NCBI GenBank assembly: GCA_947470805.1 | Contig: CANIVU010000054.1 | Location: forward strand, 1-56,974 | Direction: 5' to 3' | Source of the DNA: Acidobacteriota bacterium | GTDB lineage: Bacteria; Acidobacteriota; Terriglobia; Bryobacterales; Bryobacteraceae | DNA length: 56,974 nucleotides | The notes under the pieces: generated by a model | The model's database searches: none | What the model saw: only the letters and a program-made list of their open reading frames with translations | Told to the model about the DNA's origin: nothing | Part shown: positions 16,467 through 25,471 of the stretch, in pieces | Position numbering within the stretch: the stretch's first letter is position 1 | Layout of the letters: each line of letters starts with the position of its first letter | Translations under genes and position numbers: made by a program

Positions 16467-19400
16467 TCGGCGCGATTTTACTGGGGATGGTGGTTTCGGC
16501 GAGGCCGAGGAGGCCGGTGAGGGAGGCGGTGGAGGCGGTCGGGATGGGCCAAGGGGTCTCGTCGCGGAGGAGGGCGATGGCGAGCGCCGAGGCGGCGTCG
16601 ACGGGGCGGGAGAAGTAGTAGCCCTGGCCGAACTGGCAGCCGAGATGGGCGATGTAGGTCCAGTGGGCGGCCGTTTCGATGCCTTCGGCGACGACGTGGA
16701 TGCCGAGGCTGTTGGCCAGGCTGACGATGGAATCGATCATCTTGTGGCCGTCGCGTTCGAGGTCGAGGGCCTGGACGAAACTGCGGTCGATTTTGAGCGT
16801 GTCGAAGGGGAGGCGGTTCAACTGGCCGAGGCAGGAGTAGCCGGTGCCGAAGTCGTCGACTTCGAGGGCGATGCCCATGGTGGAGAGCTGTTTGAGGATT
16901 TCGGTGGCGACTTTGGGATCGTCGGCCAGCATGCTTTCGGTGACTTCCAGGTGGAGCCGTTGCGGTTTGAGGGCGGTTTCCTTGAGGATGCGGGCGACTT
17001 CAGAGGCAAGCGTGGGGTCTGTGAACTGGCGGGCGGAAAGGTTGATGGAGACCGAGAGATGGCGGCAGGCCGGATAGGCGGCGTCCCAGGCGGCGAGCTG
17101 GCGGGCACCCTCTTCGAGAACCCAGCGGCCGATGGGGAGGATGAGGCCGTTCTCTTCGGCGACGCTGATAAATTCGCCGGGTTCGAGGAGCCCTCGCGTG
17201 GGATGGTTCCAGCGGATGAGTGTCTCAAAGCCGACCAAACGGCCGGTGCGGAGATCTGCTTGTGGCTGGTAGAAGAGGGTGAATTCCTTGTCGTCGATGG
17301 CGCGGCGAAGATCGGTTTCCAGGCCCAGGCGGGCGACGGCGCGGGCGTGCATGCTGCTGTCGAAGATGGCATAACGGCCGCGGCCGGCGGACTTGGCGTG
17401 GTACATGGCCGTGTCGGCGTCGCGGAGGAGGCTTTCCGGGGACGTGGCGGTGGGCCCGCTGCGGGCGATGCCGATGCTGGTGGAGACGAAGACGAGCGAG
17501 CCGTCGAGATGGAAGGGCGGTTCCATGCCGCGGAGGATGAGGTTGGCCAGATGGGCCGGTGCGTCCTGGTTGGTGGTGGTGTCGAGCAGGACGACGAACT
17601 CATCGCCGCCGAGGCGGGCGACGAGGCCATCGGTGTTGGAGATGGATTGGAGGGCGCCGGAGAGGCGGAGCGAAACACCGAGCAGGAGATGGTCCCCTTT
17701 GACGTGACCGAGACTGTCGTTGACGAGTTTGAAGCGGTCGAGATCGAGGAAGAGGACGGCGAACTGGCGGGAGGCGTCTTCGCGGAGACGGTCCATCCAA
17801 CTCTCCAGGACATCGAGGAGGGAGAGACGGTTGGGGAGGCCGGTGAGCGGATCGGCGAGCTTGCCGTTGGTGATATCGGTTTTGGAGCCGGCGATGCGGA
17901 GGGCGCGGCCATCGCGGCCGCGGACGGCGGCGCCGCAGACGAGGATCCAGCGCCAGGTGCCATCGGCGTGGCGCATGCGGAGTTCGGTTTCGAAGAGGTC
18001 GTAGCCCTCCTGCACATAGGCGTTGAGCGTGGAGCGGAGGCCGGGGGCGTCTTCGGGATGGATGCGGGAGTACCAGTCGTCGATGGCGTGGCACTCCTGC
18101 GCGGCGGAGATGCCGAACATCTGTTTCCAGCGCGGGGCGTAGTAGACAAAGCCGGTGCGGAGGTCCCAGTCCCAGATGCCGTTGTTGCTGCCCCGGACGG
18201 CAAGGGCGTAGCGCTCCTCGGCTTCGCGGAGCGCGAGTTCGGCCATTTTCTTGTCGGTGACGTCGCGGGCGATGCCCTGGAAGCCGAGCGGGAAGCGGGA
18301 GCTGCCGAGGAGGAGTTGGGTGCTTTGACCGATCCAACGGGTGAGGCCGTCTTCGCCGGTGATCGAGTATTCGAGATAGATGGAGGCGGTTCGGTCCTTC
18401 ATCTGGCGGCGGGTGAGGGTGCGGACCTGCTCGCGGCAGGCGCGATCCATGAGGTCGAGATGGCAGCGGCCGACGTAACTTCCCTTGCTCTTACCGCCGA
18501 TGATCTGCGAGAAGGCGGTGTTGTGGAAGGTAATGCGGCCAAAGGCGTCGGTGCGGAAGATGATGTCGCGGGAGTGTTCGACGACCTGTTGGTAGCGGGC
18601 TTCGCTGTCGGCCAGCTCGCTGGTACGGGAGACGACTTTGCGGTCGAGTTCCCGGAGCAGGTCCTGCAGTTGGGCGTTGGTCTTATCGCGTTCGCCGAGG
18701 GCGCCGCGGAGCTGGCGATAGGTTTCGCGGAGCCGTTCGCCCATGCTATGAAATTCGTTCTGGATTTGCGCGATTTCGCGGGCCGGGTGTTGCGGCTGCG
18801 GGCCGTTGGGGGCGGGGCCATCGAGGGCGTATTGCTGCATTTCGCCGGCGAGGGCGATGATGGGGCGGGCGATGTTGCGCGCCACCAGGCGGGCGAGGGC
18901 CCAGGCGAAGAGGATGACGAGGGCGAGGATGGTGAGGGCGCGGCGGTAGAAGAGATAAGCGTCGGCGTTGATCTCGTCCATGGGGAGGGCGGCGACGACC
19001 TGCCAGGTGGCGTTTTCGATGGGAAAGCGAACCGAGAAGAGCGGGACGGGTGTGCCGTTGGCGTAGCTCTGCTTGGGGTCGGCCAGGCGGAAGGGAGAGT
19101 TGGCGGCGGCCGAATCGAGGGGGTAGGGCTCCCAGAGTTCGAGCGGGCTATGCAGTTCGGGGCGGGAGGAGTAGATGACGCGACCGGCACTGTCCTGGGC
19201 GACGACCATGGGGCGGCTGTTGAGGGCATCGGCGCGGAGGGGCAGGTGGGTGATATCGATGGAGCCCTCTATTACGCCGAGGAAGCGGCCCTCGGCGCTG
19301 GTGATGGGGGCGCTGAGTGCGACGATGGGATCGTTGCCGAGGCCGCGGCCCTGGAAGATGCCTGAGAGGAAGGGCTTGCCGGTGCGGCGGGGCTCGAGAA

Positions 19401-19833
19401 AGTAGTCCCTGTCCGCGACCGAGCGGTGGAGTTCAGCGGTGGGAACAGGTGCCGCCCCGTCGCGGAGTGTGGCGGCGAGGATGTTGCCGTCGGCGTCGGT
19501 AACGAGAAGACTGCGGAAGCCGGGGTAGACGCGGCGGGTTCGTTCGAGACTGCGGGCAAGGTCGGCAATGGCAAGCGGCCGGCCGGCCGTCGGTTGCAGG
19601 TCGAGCGTTAACGATTCAATGGCATGGCGGTGGAGGTCGAGGTAGCCCTCGACTCCTTCGCAGACACGAAGCGCGGCTTCGCGGAGATGTTCGGCGGCGT
19701 CCTCCCGGACAAGCGAGCCGAGCGTTCGAGCGCCGAAAAAGAATACAGCCAGTACTGAAAGCACGGTGAGCGCGAGGAAGCGCGACAGGAGGAGTGCCTT
19801 GAAGCCGGGCTGTGGTCGGTTGAATATCCGCAT
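16456..19833 (-). CDS. Membrane PAS-GGDEF-EAL cyclic-di-GMP sensor
   Basis: This 1125-residue protein makes and/or degrades cyclic di-GMP. Domain order: membrane helix (about 15-35), an extracytoplasmic Cache-type sensor (to about 285), a second membrane helix and HAMP-like segment, coiled coil, two PAS/PAC units (about 420-660), GGDEF (742-746, RLGGDEFVVLLD) and EAL. The EAL signature reads E870-T-L (GFETLIRW) but the glutamate, DDFGTGYS and VEGIET metal sites are kept, so both domains could be active. The extracellular Cache domain suggests response to a small ligand. It is monocistronic, starting 80 bases downstream of the RraA-like stop. Confidence 0.93.
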   Translation of the reverse strand: MRIFNRPQPGFKALLLSRFLALTVLSVLAVFFFGARTLGSLVREDAAEHLREAALRVCEGVEGYLDLHRHAIESLTLDLQPTAGRPLAIADLARSLERTRRVYPGFRSLLVTDADGNILAATLRDGAAPVPTAELHRSVADRDYFLEPRRTGKPFLSGIFQGRGLGNDPIVALSAPITSAEGRFLGVIEGSIDITHLPLRADALNSRPMVVAQDSAGRVIYSSRPELHSPLELWEPYPLDSAAANSPFRLADPKQSYANGTPVPLFSVRFPIENATWQVVAALPMDEINADAYLFYRRALTILALVILFAWALARLVARNIARPIIALAGEMQQYALDGPAPNGPQPQHPAREIAQIQNEFHSMGERLRETYRQLRGALGERDKTNAQLQDLLRELDRKVVSRTSELADSEARYQQVVEHSRDIIFRTDAFGRITFHNTAFSQIIGGKSKGSYVGRCHLDLMDRACREQVRTLTRRQMKDRTASIYLEYSITGEDGLTRWIGQSTQLLLGSSRFPLGFQGIARDVTDKKMAELALREAEERYALAVRGSNNGIWDWDLRTGFVYYAPRWKQMFGISAAQECHAIDDWYSRIHPEDAPGLRSTLNAYVQEGYDLFETELRMRHADGTWRWILVCGAAVRGRDGRALRIAGSKTDITNGKLADPLTGLPNRLSLLDVLESWMDRLREDASRQFAVLFLDLDRFKLVNDSLGHVKGDHLLLGVSLRLSGALQSISNTDGLVARLGGDEFVVLLDTTTNQDAPAHLANLILRGMEPPFHLDGSLVFVSTSIGIARSGPTATSPESLLRDADTAMYHAKSAGRGRYAIFDSSMHARAVARLGLETDLRRAIDDKEFTLFYQPQADLRTGRLVGFETLIRWNHPTRGLLEPGEFISVAEENGLILPIGRWVLEEGARQLAAWDAAYPACRHLSVSINLSARQFTDPTLASEVARILKETALKPQRLHLEVTESMLADDPKVATEILKQLSTMGIALEVDDFGTGYSCLGQLNRLPFDTLKIDRSFVQALDLERDGHKMIDSIVSLANSLGIHVVAEGIETAAHWTYIAHLGCQFGQGYYFSRPVDAASALAIALLRDETPWPIPTASTASLTGLLGLAETTIPSKIAPITQ

Positions 19834-19888
19834 CGGCAGAATGCGGGTGTTCGGGTCCCGCTATTCTGCCTTATCGGTCTGTGCGCGG

Positions 19889-19909
19889 GTAAGTCTTTGG
19901 GAAACTTAC
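19889..19909 (-). terminator. Weak stem-loop after the RraA-like gene
   Basis: GTAAGT and ACTTAC pair around a 9-base loop just after the RraA-like stop, reading on the minus strand. There is no good T-tract, so termination is uncertain. Confidence 0.3.
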
Positions 19910-19913
19910 GTTG

Positions 19914-20813
19914 TTAGCGGCGGCTCATCTGTTTCTGGTAGCGCTCCCAGATGCGGGGTTCGACGTGAGATTTGAGGTATTCCTCGTATTCCTTGATGAG
20001 TGCGGGGTCAGAGGGACGGCCGTAGATCTCCGTAGATTTGTACTTACCCGTGTCGAACATTTTCTTGGTCCATTCGTCGTGGACGTGGGTGATATCGGCT
20101 TCGTCGATGATGTCCTGAATGAGGTGCGGGGGGATGAAGAAGACGCCTTCGCGGTCGCCGAGGACGACGTCGCCGGGCATGACGGTGACGTGGCCGATGC
20201 GGACGGGGACGTTGATGCCGGTGACCATGACGTTGCGAATAGCTTCGGGGACGGCGGTACGGAAGTAGCCGCCCATGCCGATGGGCTGGATGCCGTTCAA
20301 GTCGCGGATGGCGCCATCGATAACGAAGCCGGTGCCGGTGGCTTTCCAGACGTAGTAGGCGAGGTTATCGCCGACGACGCCGCCGGCGTCTTTGTTCGAG
20401 TGGGCGTCGACGACGAAGACGTCGCCTTTTTGAAGCATGTCGATGGCGGTTTGGTGGGAGAAGCGGCCCTTGTTGCCGGCCGCTTTCCACTTTTCCTGAT
20501 CGATGTCGGCGATGTCGGGGCGGGAGGGCATGAGCTGCATGGTCATGGCGCGGCCGATGAGGTTCTTGCCGGGGCTGAGGACTTTGAAGCCATCGGCGTA
20601 TTGGTTGGCGTAGCCTTTGCGGACGATGGAGAGTACCTCTTCGGCGGACATGGCCTTGAGCTTTTCGAGCAGGGCGTCGGAGACCTTCGGGCGGCCGTCG
20701 GGGAAGCGTTCGAAGGGGTTCTGTTTGGTGTATTGGAGGAGTTGTTCTTTGGGCAGCGAGTTAATCTGCGCCAGTAAGGGGAGCATTGCGACGAGGCAGA
20801 GAGCTAGTTTCAT
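19914..20813 (-). CDS. RraA/dimethylmenaquinone methyltransferase-fold protein with signal peptide
   Basis: A 299-residue RraA-like protein. The core has GDNLAYYVWKATGTGFVIDG followed by AIRDLNGI, which matches the G-x-x-x-D ... R-D pattern of the metal-binding aldolase/RraA fold. PGDVVLGDREGVFFIP is another family mark. It has an N-terminal signal (LALCLVAMLPLLAQ), unexpected for RraA, which is cytoplasmic. Many family members are HMG/CHA aldolases or oxaloacetate decarboxylases, so an enzymatic role on a keto acid is as likely as RNase regulation. It follows pxpA by 6 bases and probably belongs to that operon. Confidence 0.85.
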   Translation of the reverse strand: MKLALCLVAMLPLLAQINSLPKEQLLQYTKQNPFERFPDGRPKVSDALLEKLKAMSAEEVLSIVRKGYANQYADGFKVLSPGKNLIGRAMTMQLMPSRPDIADIDQEKWKAAGNKGRFSHQTAIDMLQKGDVFVVDAHSNKDAGGVVGDNLAYYVWKATGTGFVIDGAIRDLNGIQPIGMGGYFRTAVPEAIRNVMVTGINVPVRIGHVTVMPGDVVLGDREGVFFIPPHLIQDIIDEADITHVHDEWTKKMFDTGKYKSTEIYGRPSDPALIKEYEEYLKSHVEPRIWERYQKQMSRR

Positions 20814-20819
20814 TTGCCC

Positions 20820-21497
20820 CTATAGTATTAAAGCTTTCGCCACAGCGCGAGCGATGGCGGCGGCGCCGGGGGTATCGCCGTGGACGCAGATGGTTTGAAC
20901 CTTTCCCGAGGCCGCCATTTGGAGGGCTTGGGCGGCGGCTTCGGCGGGGTCTTCGATGAGGGCGTGGGGGAGTTGGCGCGAGACGAGGGAGCCATCGGGA
21001 TTGTAGCGGCGGTCGGCGAAGGCTTCGGCTTGGATGGGGAAGCCTTCTTCGGCGAAGGTTTCGAGCATGACGGAATTGGCGAGGCCGACGAGGGGGATGT
21101 GTTTGCTGTAGCGGGCGACGCCGCGGGCGATGGCGCGGGCGAGTTCGGGGTTCCTGGCGGCTTGATTGTAGAGGGCGCCGTGGGGTTTCACGTGGGTGAG
21201 TTCTTTTTCGAATTGAGCGAGGGCGGTGATTTGTTGGTGGACGAAGTTTGCGACTTCGTCCAGGGGGAGATGGAGTTCCAGGCGGCCGAAGTTGGCGGGG
21301 TCCGGGTAGCCGGGGTGGGCGCCGATTTGGAGGTTGTGATGGCGGGCTTGTTCGACGGAGAGGCGCATCATTTCGGCGTTGCCGGCGTGGCCGCCGCAGG
21401 CGATGTTTACGGCAGTGAGAAAGGGGAGGAGGGCTTCCTGGGTGCCGTCGGTGATGTGGGCGGGGATCTCGCCGATGTCGGCGTTGATGTGGATCAT
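20820..21497 (-). CDS. pxpA: 5-oxoprolinase subunit A (LamB/YcsF family)
   Basis: PxpA works with PxpB and PxpC to open 5-oxoproline (pyroglutamate) to glutamate with ATP, removing a damaged-metabolite product. The start MIHINADIGE, NIACGGHAGNAEMM, IGAHPGYPDPANFGR and HVKPHGALYNQAA are conserved family blocks. At 225 residues it is slightly shorter than the usual 245-255. Its start overlaps pxpC by 4 bases. The gene order pxpB-pxpC-pxpA supports the assignment strongly. Confidence 0.93.
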   Translation of the reverse strand: MIHINADIGEIPAHITDGTQEALLPFLTAVNIACGGHAGNAEMMRLSVEQARHHNLQIGAHPGYPDPANFGRLELHLPLDEVANFVHQQITALAQFEKELTHVKPHGALYNQAARNPELARAIARGVARYSKHIPLVGLANSVMLETFAEEGFPIQAEAFADRRYNPDGSLVSRQLPHALIEDPAEAAAQALQMAASGKVQTICVHGDTPGAAAIARAVAKALIL

Positions 21498-22372
21498 AGG
21501 GCGTTTATCAGGGCTTCCTGTTCGAGGAGGAGACGGCGGGCTTCGACGGGGGAGACTTGTTCGAAGCCGATGGTGTCGCCGGGGCGGAGTTGGCCGAGGC
21601 TGGGGAGATCGGCGGTGATGACGTTGGCGATTTTGGGGTAGCCGCCGGTGGTTTGCTGGTCGACGAAGAGGATGATGGGCTGGCCGTTGGCGGGGATTTG
21701 GATGGCTCCCAGGGGGACGCCTTCGGTGCGCATTTGGCTGTCGTGGGTGGTGGGGATGGGCGAGCCGGCGAGGCGGATGCCCATGCGGTTTGTGTCCTGG
21801 GTGACTTGGTATTCGGTTTGGTAGAAGAGCTTTGATTCGAACTGGTCGGCTTGGGGGCCGCGGGTGACGCGGAGGGTTTTGGTGTAGGTTTTCAGGACCG
21901 GCGGGATTTGGATGTTTTGGGGTTTGTTGGTGGAGGGGCCGATGTTCAGGACGGCGCCCTTAGTGAGTGGGCCGCCTCCTAAGCCGCTGAGGAGATGGGT
22001 GGAGGCGCTGTTGGCGATTTTGGCTGTTTTTATGCCGCCTTGGACGCAGAGGTAGCAGCGGGCGCCGTTGGTGAGTGGGCCCAGTTGGATGGTTTGGCCG
22101 GGGGCGATTCGGTGGATTTCGTAGGGGGCTAGCGCGGATGGCGTCGCGCCGGTGAGGGCGATGGTCGCACCGTCGGGGAAGAGGTAGGTTCCGCCGAGGA
22201 GGGTTGTTTCGAGGGCGGGGGTGTTGGCGGGGTTGCCGAGGAGCAGGTTGCCGAGGCGGAGGGCGATAGGGTCGGCGGCGCCGGCGCGGGAGACGCCGTC
22301 GATGCCGTGGCCGGGGCGGCCGAGGTCCTGGACGGTGGTGAGAAGGCCGGGCGATTGGACGAGGATGGTCAT
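21494..22372 (-). CDS. pxpC: 5-oxoprolinase subunit C (KipA-like)
   Basis: A 292-residue carboxyltransferase-fold subunit of the 5-oxoprolinase complex. It begins with LVQSPGLLTTVQDLGRPGHG, a signature of KipA/urea amidolyase-like proteins, and has GGIKTAKIANSAST and RVTRGPQADQF later. It is coupled to pxpB by a 4-base overlap at its start and to pxpA by a 4-base overlap at its end. Confidence 0.93.
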   Translation of the reverse strand: MTILVQSPGLLTTVQDLGRPGHGIDGVSRAGAADPIALRLGNLLLGNPANTPALETTLLGGTYLFPDGATIALTGATPSALAPYEIHRIAPGQTIQLGPLTNGARCYLCVQGGIKTAKIANSASTHLLSGLGGGPLTKGAVLNIGPSTNKPQNIQIPPVLKTYTKTLRVTRGPQADQFESKLFYQTEYQVTQDTNRMGIRLAGSPIPTTHDSQMRTEGVPLGAIQIPANGQPIILFVDQQTTGGYPKIANVITADLPSLGQLRPGDTIGFEQVSPVEARRLLLEQEALINAL

Positions 22373-22953
22373 GCGGGTTGGAAGGTGACGGTGTCGCCGG
22401 GTTGGAGGAGGCTCATGGGTTCGTTGGCGGGGTTGAAAAGTTCGATGGGGGTGTGGCCGATGAGCTGCCAGCCGCCTGGGGTGGCGGCGGGGTAGATGCT
22501 GGTTTGGCTGCCGGCGATGCCGAGGCTGCCGGCGGGGACGAGTTTGCGCGGGGCGGGGAGGCGGGGCGTGTGGAGCGCCTGCGGGAGGCCTTCGAGATAG
22601 GCGAAGCCGGGGACGAAGCCGAGGAAGGCGACGGTGTATTGGGCGGCGGCGTGGAGTTCGATGACTCGTTCGGGAGAGATGTTGTGGTGGCTGGCGAGGG
22701 CGGCGAGGTCGGGGCCGTTGTAGGTGACGGGGATGATGTGGTGGCGGCCTTGTTTTGCGGAGGTGGCGGGGATTTGGCGGGCGGCCTTTTGGATTGCTTC
22801 GTGGGTGGTCGCGAGCGGGTCGAAGACGATTAGTACGGAATCGTAGGCGGGGTGGAGGTTGACGACGCCGGGGATGCGGGTGAGGGCGGGGAGATTGGCG
22901 GTGGCCGGAGGGCGGTCGAGGTAGAGAGACTGATCGCTGCCGTAACGAAACAT
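22369..22953 (-). CDS. pxpB: 5-oxoprolinase subunit B (KipI-like)
   Basis: A 194-residue KipI-like subunit of the 5-oxoprolinase complex. Conserved blocks are FGDQSLY-like YGSDQSLYL at the front, VAFLGFVPGFAYLEGLP, and GSLGIAGSQTSIYPAATPGG W. It is the first gene of the pxp operon and starts 38 bases from a divergent PKD-domain gene. In Bacillus the homologue KipI also inhibits a sporulation kinase; nothing here supports that role. Confidence 0.93.
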   Translation of the reverse strand: MFRYGSDQSLYLDRPPATANLPALTRIPGVVNLHPAYDSVLIVFDPLATTHEAIQKAARQIPATSAKQGRHHIIPVTYNGPDLAALASHHNISPERVIELHAAAQYTVAFLGFVPGFAYLEGLPQALHTPRLPAPRKLVPAGSLGIAGSQTSIYPAATPGGWQLIGHTPIELFNPANEPMSLLQPGDTVTFQPA

Positions 22954-22991
22954 CGATTTATGGTACGCCGTGGCGATAGACTCTTGGGGAT

Positions 22992-24056
22992 ATGCGAATG
23001 TTGCTGCTGCTAATGGTTGCGCTGCCGCTGTGCGCGCTGGAGCGCCCGGGCGTGGAATTTAAGGTGTTCCAGTTTCCGGCGAATCAGATTCCGCGGATCG
23101 ATGGGAAGACGGACGATTGGGCGATGGTGCCGGCTTCGTACGCGATCGGCCAGGACCAGTTGAAGGACACGGTGAACAATACGCCGATGGACCGGAAGGA
23201 CCTGGACGTGACGGTGAAGGTGGGGTGGGTGAAGGGGCTGAACCGGTTGTACTTCCTGTATGAAGCCTCCGATAATTACTGGGACTTCAAACACCGCGAC
23301 TTACACAACGACATATTTGAAGTTGTCGTAGACGGGGACTTATCGGGTGGGCCGTTTATAAAGACCAGTCATCCGATGCAGGGGGTCAATCCGGACGAGG
23401 CGCATTTCTCTTTTCATGGGGTTCATGCGCAAAACTACCATATTTTCACGCCGCCGCTGGATAAAGACTGGACGATGGTGTGGGGGTGCCAGCCGTGGAT
23501 TAAGAGCCTGCCGTATGCGAATGCCGCTTATGATTTTAAGTTTAAGCCGGGGGAGAGTGGCAAGTTAGTTCTGGAGTTCTTTATTACTCCGTTTGACTAT
23601 GCGGCGTACGAGGGGCCGGAGCGGAGTGTGGAATCAAAGCTGTGGGAGAACAAGGTGATCGGGATGTCGTGGTCTGTTTTGGACTACGACGATGACGGGG
23701 ACGGGAAGAAGTATCGCGGGTTCTGGAATCTGTCGCATAAGACGTCGATGTATGGGAACGCGTCGGACCTGGTGGCGTTCCGGTTGATGCCGGTGGAGGG
23801 CGGGCTGCGGCGGGCGGTGGAGGCGGAGTGGGCATTTCAGGTGGTGGACATGGACCGGCGGCTGATTGCGTTTCAGGACCTGTCATATGGGCCGGTGACG
23901 TCGTGGCTGTGGGACTTCGGCGATGGGAAGACGTCGACGGAGCGGCATCCGCAGCATGTGTATGCGAAGCCTGGTGAGTATGTGGTGACGCTGATGGTTG
24001 ATGGGCCGAAAGGGAAAGACAGGAGGACCAAGGTATGGGACGTCGTATTGCGCTAA
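22992..24056 (+). CDS. Secreted protein with CBM9-like domain and C-terminal PKD domain
   Basis: A 354-residue secreted protein. A signal peptide (MLLLLMVALPLCA) is followed by a segment like the DOMON/CBM9-type carbohydrate-binding fold (RIDGKTDDWAMVPASYAIG, LYFLYEASDNYWDF). The last 90 residues form a PKD domain (VTSWLWDFGDGKTSTERHP, YAKPGEYVVTLMVDGPKG). It probably binds extracellular carbohydrate or mediates contacts. It overlaps the next gene by 22 bases. Confidence 0.8.
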   Translation: MRMLLLLMVALPLCALERPGVEFKVFQFPANQIPRIDGKTDDWAMVPASYAIGQDQLKDTVNNTPMDRKDLDVTVKVGWVKGLNRLYFLYEASDNYWDFKHRDLHNDIFEVVVDGDLSGGPFIKTSHPMQGVNPDEAHFSFHGVHAQNYHIFTPPLDKDWTMVWGCQPWIKSLPYANAAYDFKFKPGESGKLVLEFFITPFDYAAYEGPERSVESKLWENKVIGMSWSVLDYDDDGDGKKYRGFWNLSHKTSMYGNASDLVAFRLMPVEGGLRRAVEAEWAFQVVDMDRRLIAFQDLSYGPVTSWLWDFGDGKTSTERHPQHVYAKPGEYVVTLMVDGPKGKDRRTKVWDVVLR

Positions 24057-25150
24057 TGGTGCTGGGAGCGATGGCGGTGATGGGACAGTTGAAACGGGGG
24101 ACGCCGGAGGCGCTGGGGATGTCGGGCGCGCGGCTGGCGCGGGCGTCGGCGTTGTTGGCGGAAGAAGTGAAGTCGGGGCGGGTGCGTGCGGCGTCGATCC
24201 TGGTGGCGCGGAACGGGAGCATCGTTCTGCACGAAGGGTTCGGGGCGAAGCCCGACGCGGTGTATTTGCTGGCATCGATTTCGAAGCCCGTGAACGCGGT
24301 GGCGCTGATGGTGCTGGTGGAACGCGGGTTGGTTTCGTTGAACGATCCGGCGGCGAAGTATTTGCCGGAGTTGCAGGGAGGGGACCGCGGGTTGATCCGG
24401 GTGCGGGATTTGTTGTCGCATACGTCGGGGCTACCGGATATGCTGCCGCAGAACACGGAGTTGCGGCGGGCGCATGCGCCGTTGGGCGAGTTCGTGAAGG
24501 GCGTGTTTACTACGCCGTTGCTGTACAAGCCGCGGACCGATTTCAGCTATCAGAGCATGGGCACGTTGCTGGCCGGGGAGATTGTGGAACGGGTGACGGG
24601 GGCGCGTTTGCGGGAGTTCCAAAAGAAGGAGATTTTTGATGTGTTGGGGATGAGGGATTCGTCGCTAGGGCTGGGCGGGCGGCAGATTGACGATACGGTT
24701 TTGTGCCAGACGGGGCTGGGGGCGGATGTGGAACGGTTTGGCCCGAATACCCCGTATTGGCGCGACATGGGGCACCCGTGGGGCGGGATGCATTCGACGG
24801 TGACGGACCTGGCGATCCTGATGCAGACGTTTCTGAACGACGGGCAGTTTGCGGGGAAACGGCTGTTGAGTCCGGCGACGGTGGCGCGGATGACGAGCGA
24901 CCAGAACACGGCGATTGGCAAGCCGTGGGGGCTGGGTTGGGGCCTGGCGACGAGCCCGGTGTGGGTGTACTGCGGGGATCTGGTTTCGCCCGGCACGTTT
25001 GGCCATTCCGGGGCTACCGGCACGGTTGTTTGGGCCGATCCGGTGAGCCAGGTGGTGACGGTGATCCTGACGACGCGGGCGACTTCGGAAGACGACGGAC
25101 GGCTGTTGCGGACGGTGTCGAACGCGGTGGCGGCGTCGGTGGTGAGATAG
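24035..25150 (+). CDS. Serine beta-lactamase-related hydrolase (class C-like fold)
   Basis: A 371-residue exported enzyme of the beta-lactamase/transpeptidase superfamily. It has the catalytic S81-x-x-K84 (ASISKPVN), Y172-x-S (SYQSMG) and the third box H324-S-G (GHSGATG), where KTG is more usual. Such proteins are often esterases or D-peptide hydrolases rather than antibiotic-resistance enzymes. AGGAGG upstream of the ATG sits inside the end of the PKD gene, so the two are coupled. Substrate unknown. Confidence 0.85.
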   Translation: MGRRIALMVLGAMAVMGQLKRGTPEALGMSGARLARASALLAEEVKSGRVRAASILVARNGSIVLHEGFGAKPDAVYLLASISKPVNAVALMVLVERGLVSLNDPAAKYLPELQGGDRGLIRVRDLLSHTSGLPDMLPQNTELRRAHAPLGEFVKGVFTTPLLYKPRTDFSYQSMGTLLAGEIVERVTGARLREFQKKEIFDVLGMRDSSLGLGGRQIDDTVLCQTGLGADVERFGPNTPYWRDMGHPWGGMHSTVTDLAILMQTFLNDGQFAGKRLLSPATVARMTSDQNTAIGKPWGLGWGLATSPVWVYCGDLVSPGTFGHSGATGTVVWADPVSQVVTVILTTRATSEDDGRLLRTVSNAVAASVVR

Positions 25151-25158
25151 CCGCGCCG

Positions 25159-25440
25159 TTACTCTTCGAAGGGGAACTTGCGGATCATGTTGAGGCAGGC
25201 CGAGAGGGCCGAGAGGCGGTTGTTGCCCCAGCCGATGGGCGTGACGGGCGCGGTCTTCTGGTAGAGCGGCTGATTGGCGCGGGCGACGAACTTCATGGCC
25301 GGGTCCTGCGGGGTGTGGTACTCATACAGGGCGATGAGTATCTCCTTTTCGCCGTTGGGAGTTTGCTTCATCACCGAAAAGTGTTCCAGCTTGGCGAGCT
25401 GTTCCTGCTCGTCCTGTTGCGCGAATGACCAGTCTGACAA
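25159..25440 (-). CDS. Conserved-looking small protein, unknown function
   Basis: A 93-residue soluble protein with no recognised domain (MSDWSFAQQDEQEQLAKLEH start, ALSACLNMIRKFPFEE end). The start codon is TTG, supported by GGAGG 7 bases before it; no ATG is available without losing a third of the protein. It follows rsmG in the same direction by 31 bases and ends 8 bases from the convergent hydrolase gene. Confidence 0.65.
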   Translation of the reverse strand: MSDWSFAQQDEQEQLAKLEHFSVMKQTPNGEKEILIALYEYHTPQDPAMKFVARANQPLYQKTAPVTPIGWGNNRLSALSACLNMIRKFPFEE

Positions 25441-25471
25441 TCGAGTGCCTCCAGTGTTCTATGGTACCCGT

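Noticed and set aside
16402-19365. Long plus-strand ORF of 987 codons opposite the GGDEF-EAL gene
   Set aside because: It is a shadow of the PAS-GGDEF-EAL gene; its protein is a low-complexity acidic string without domains.
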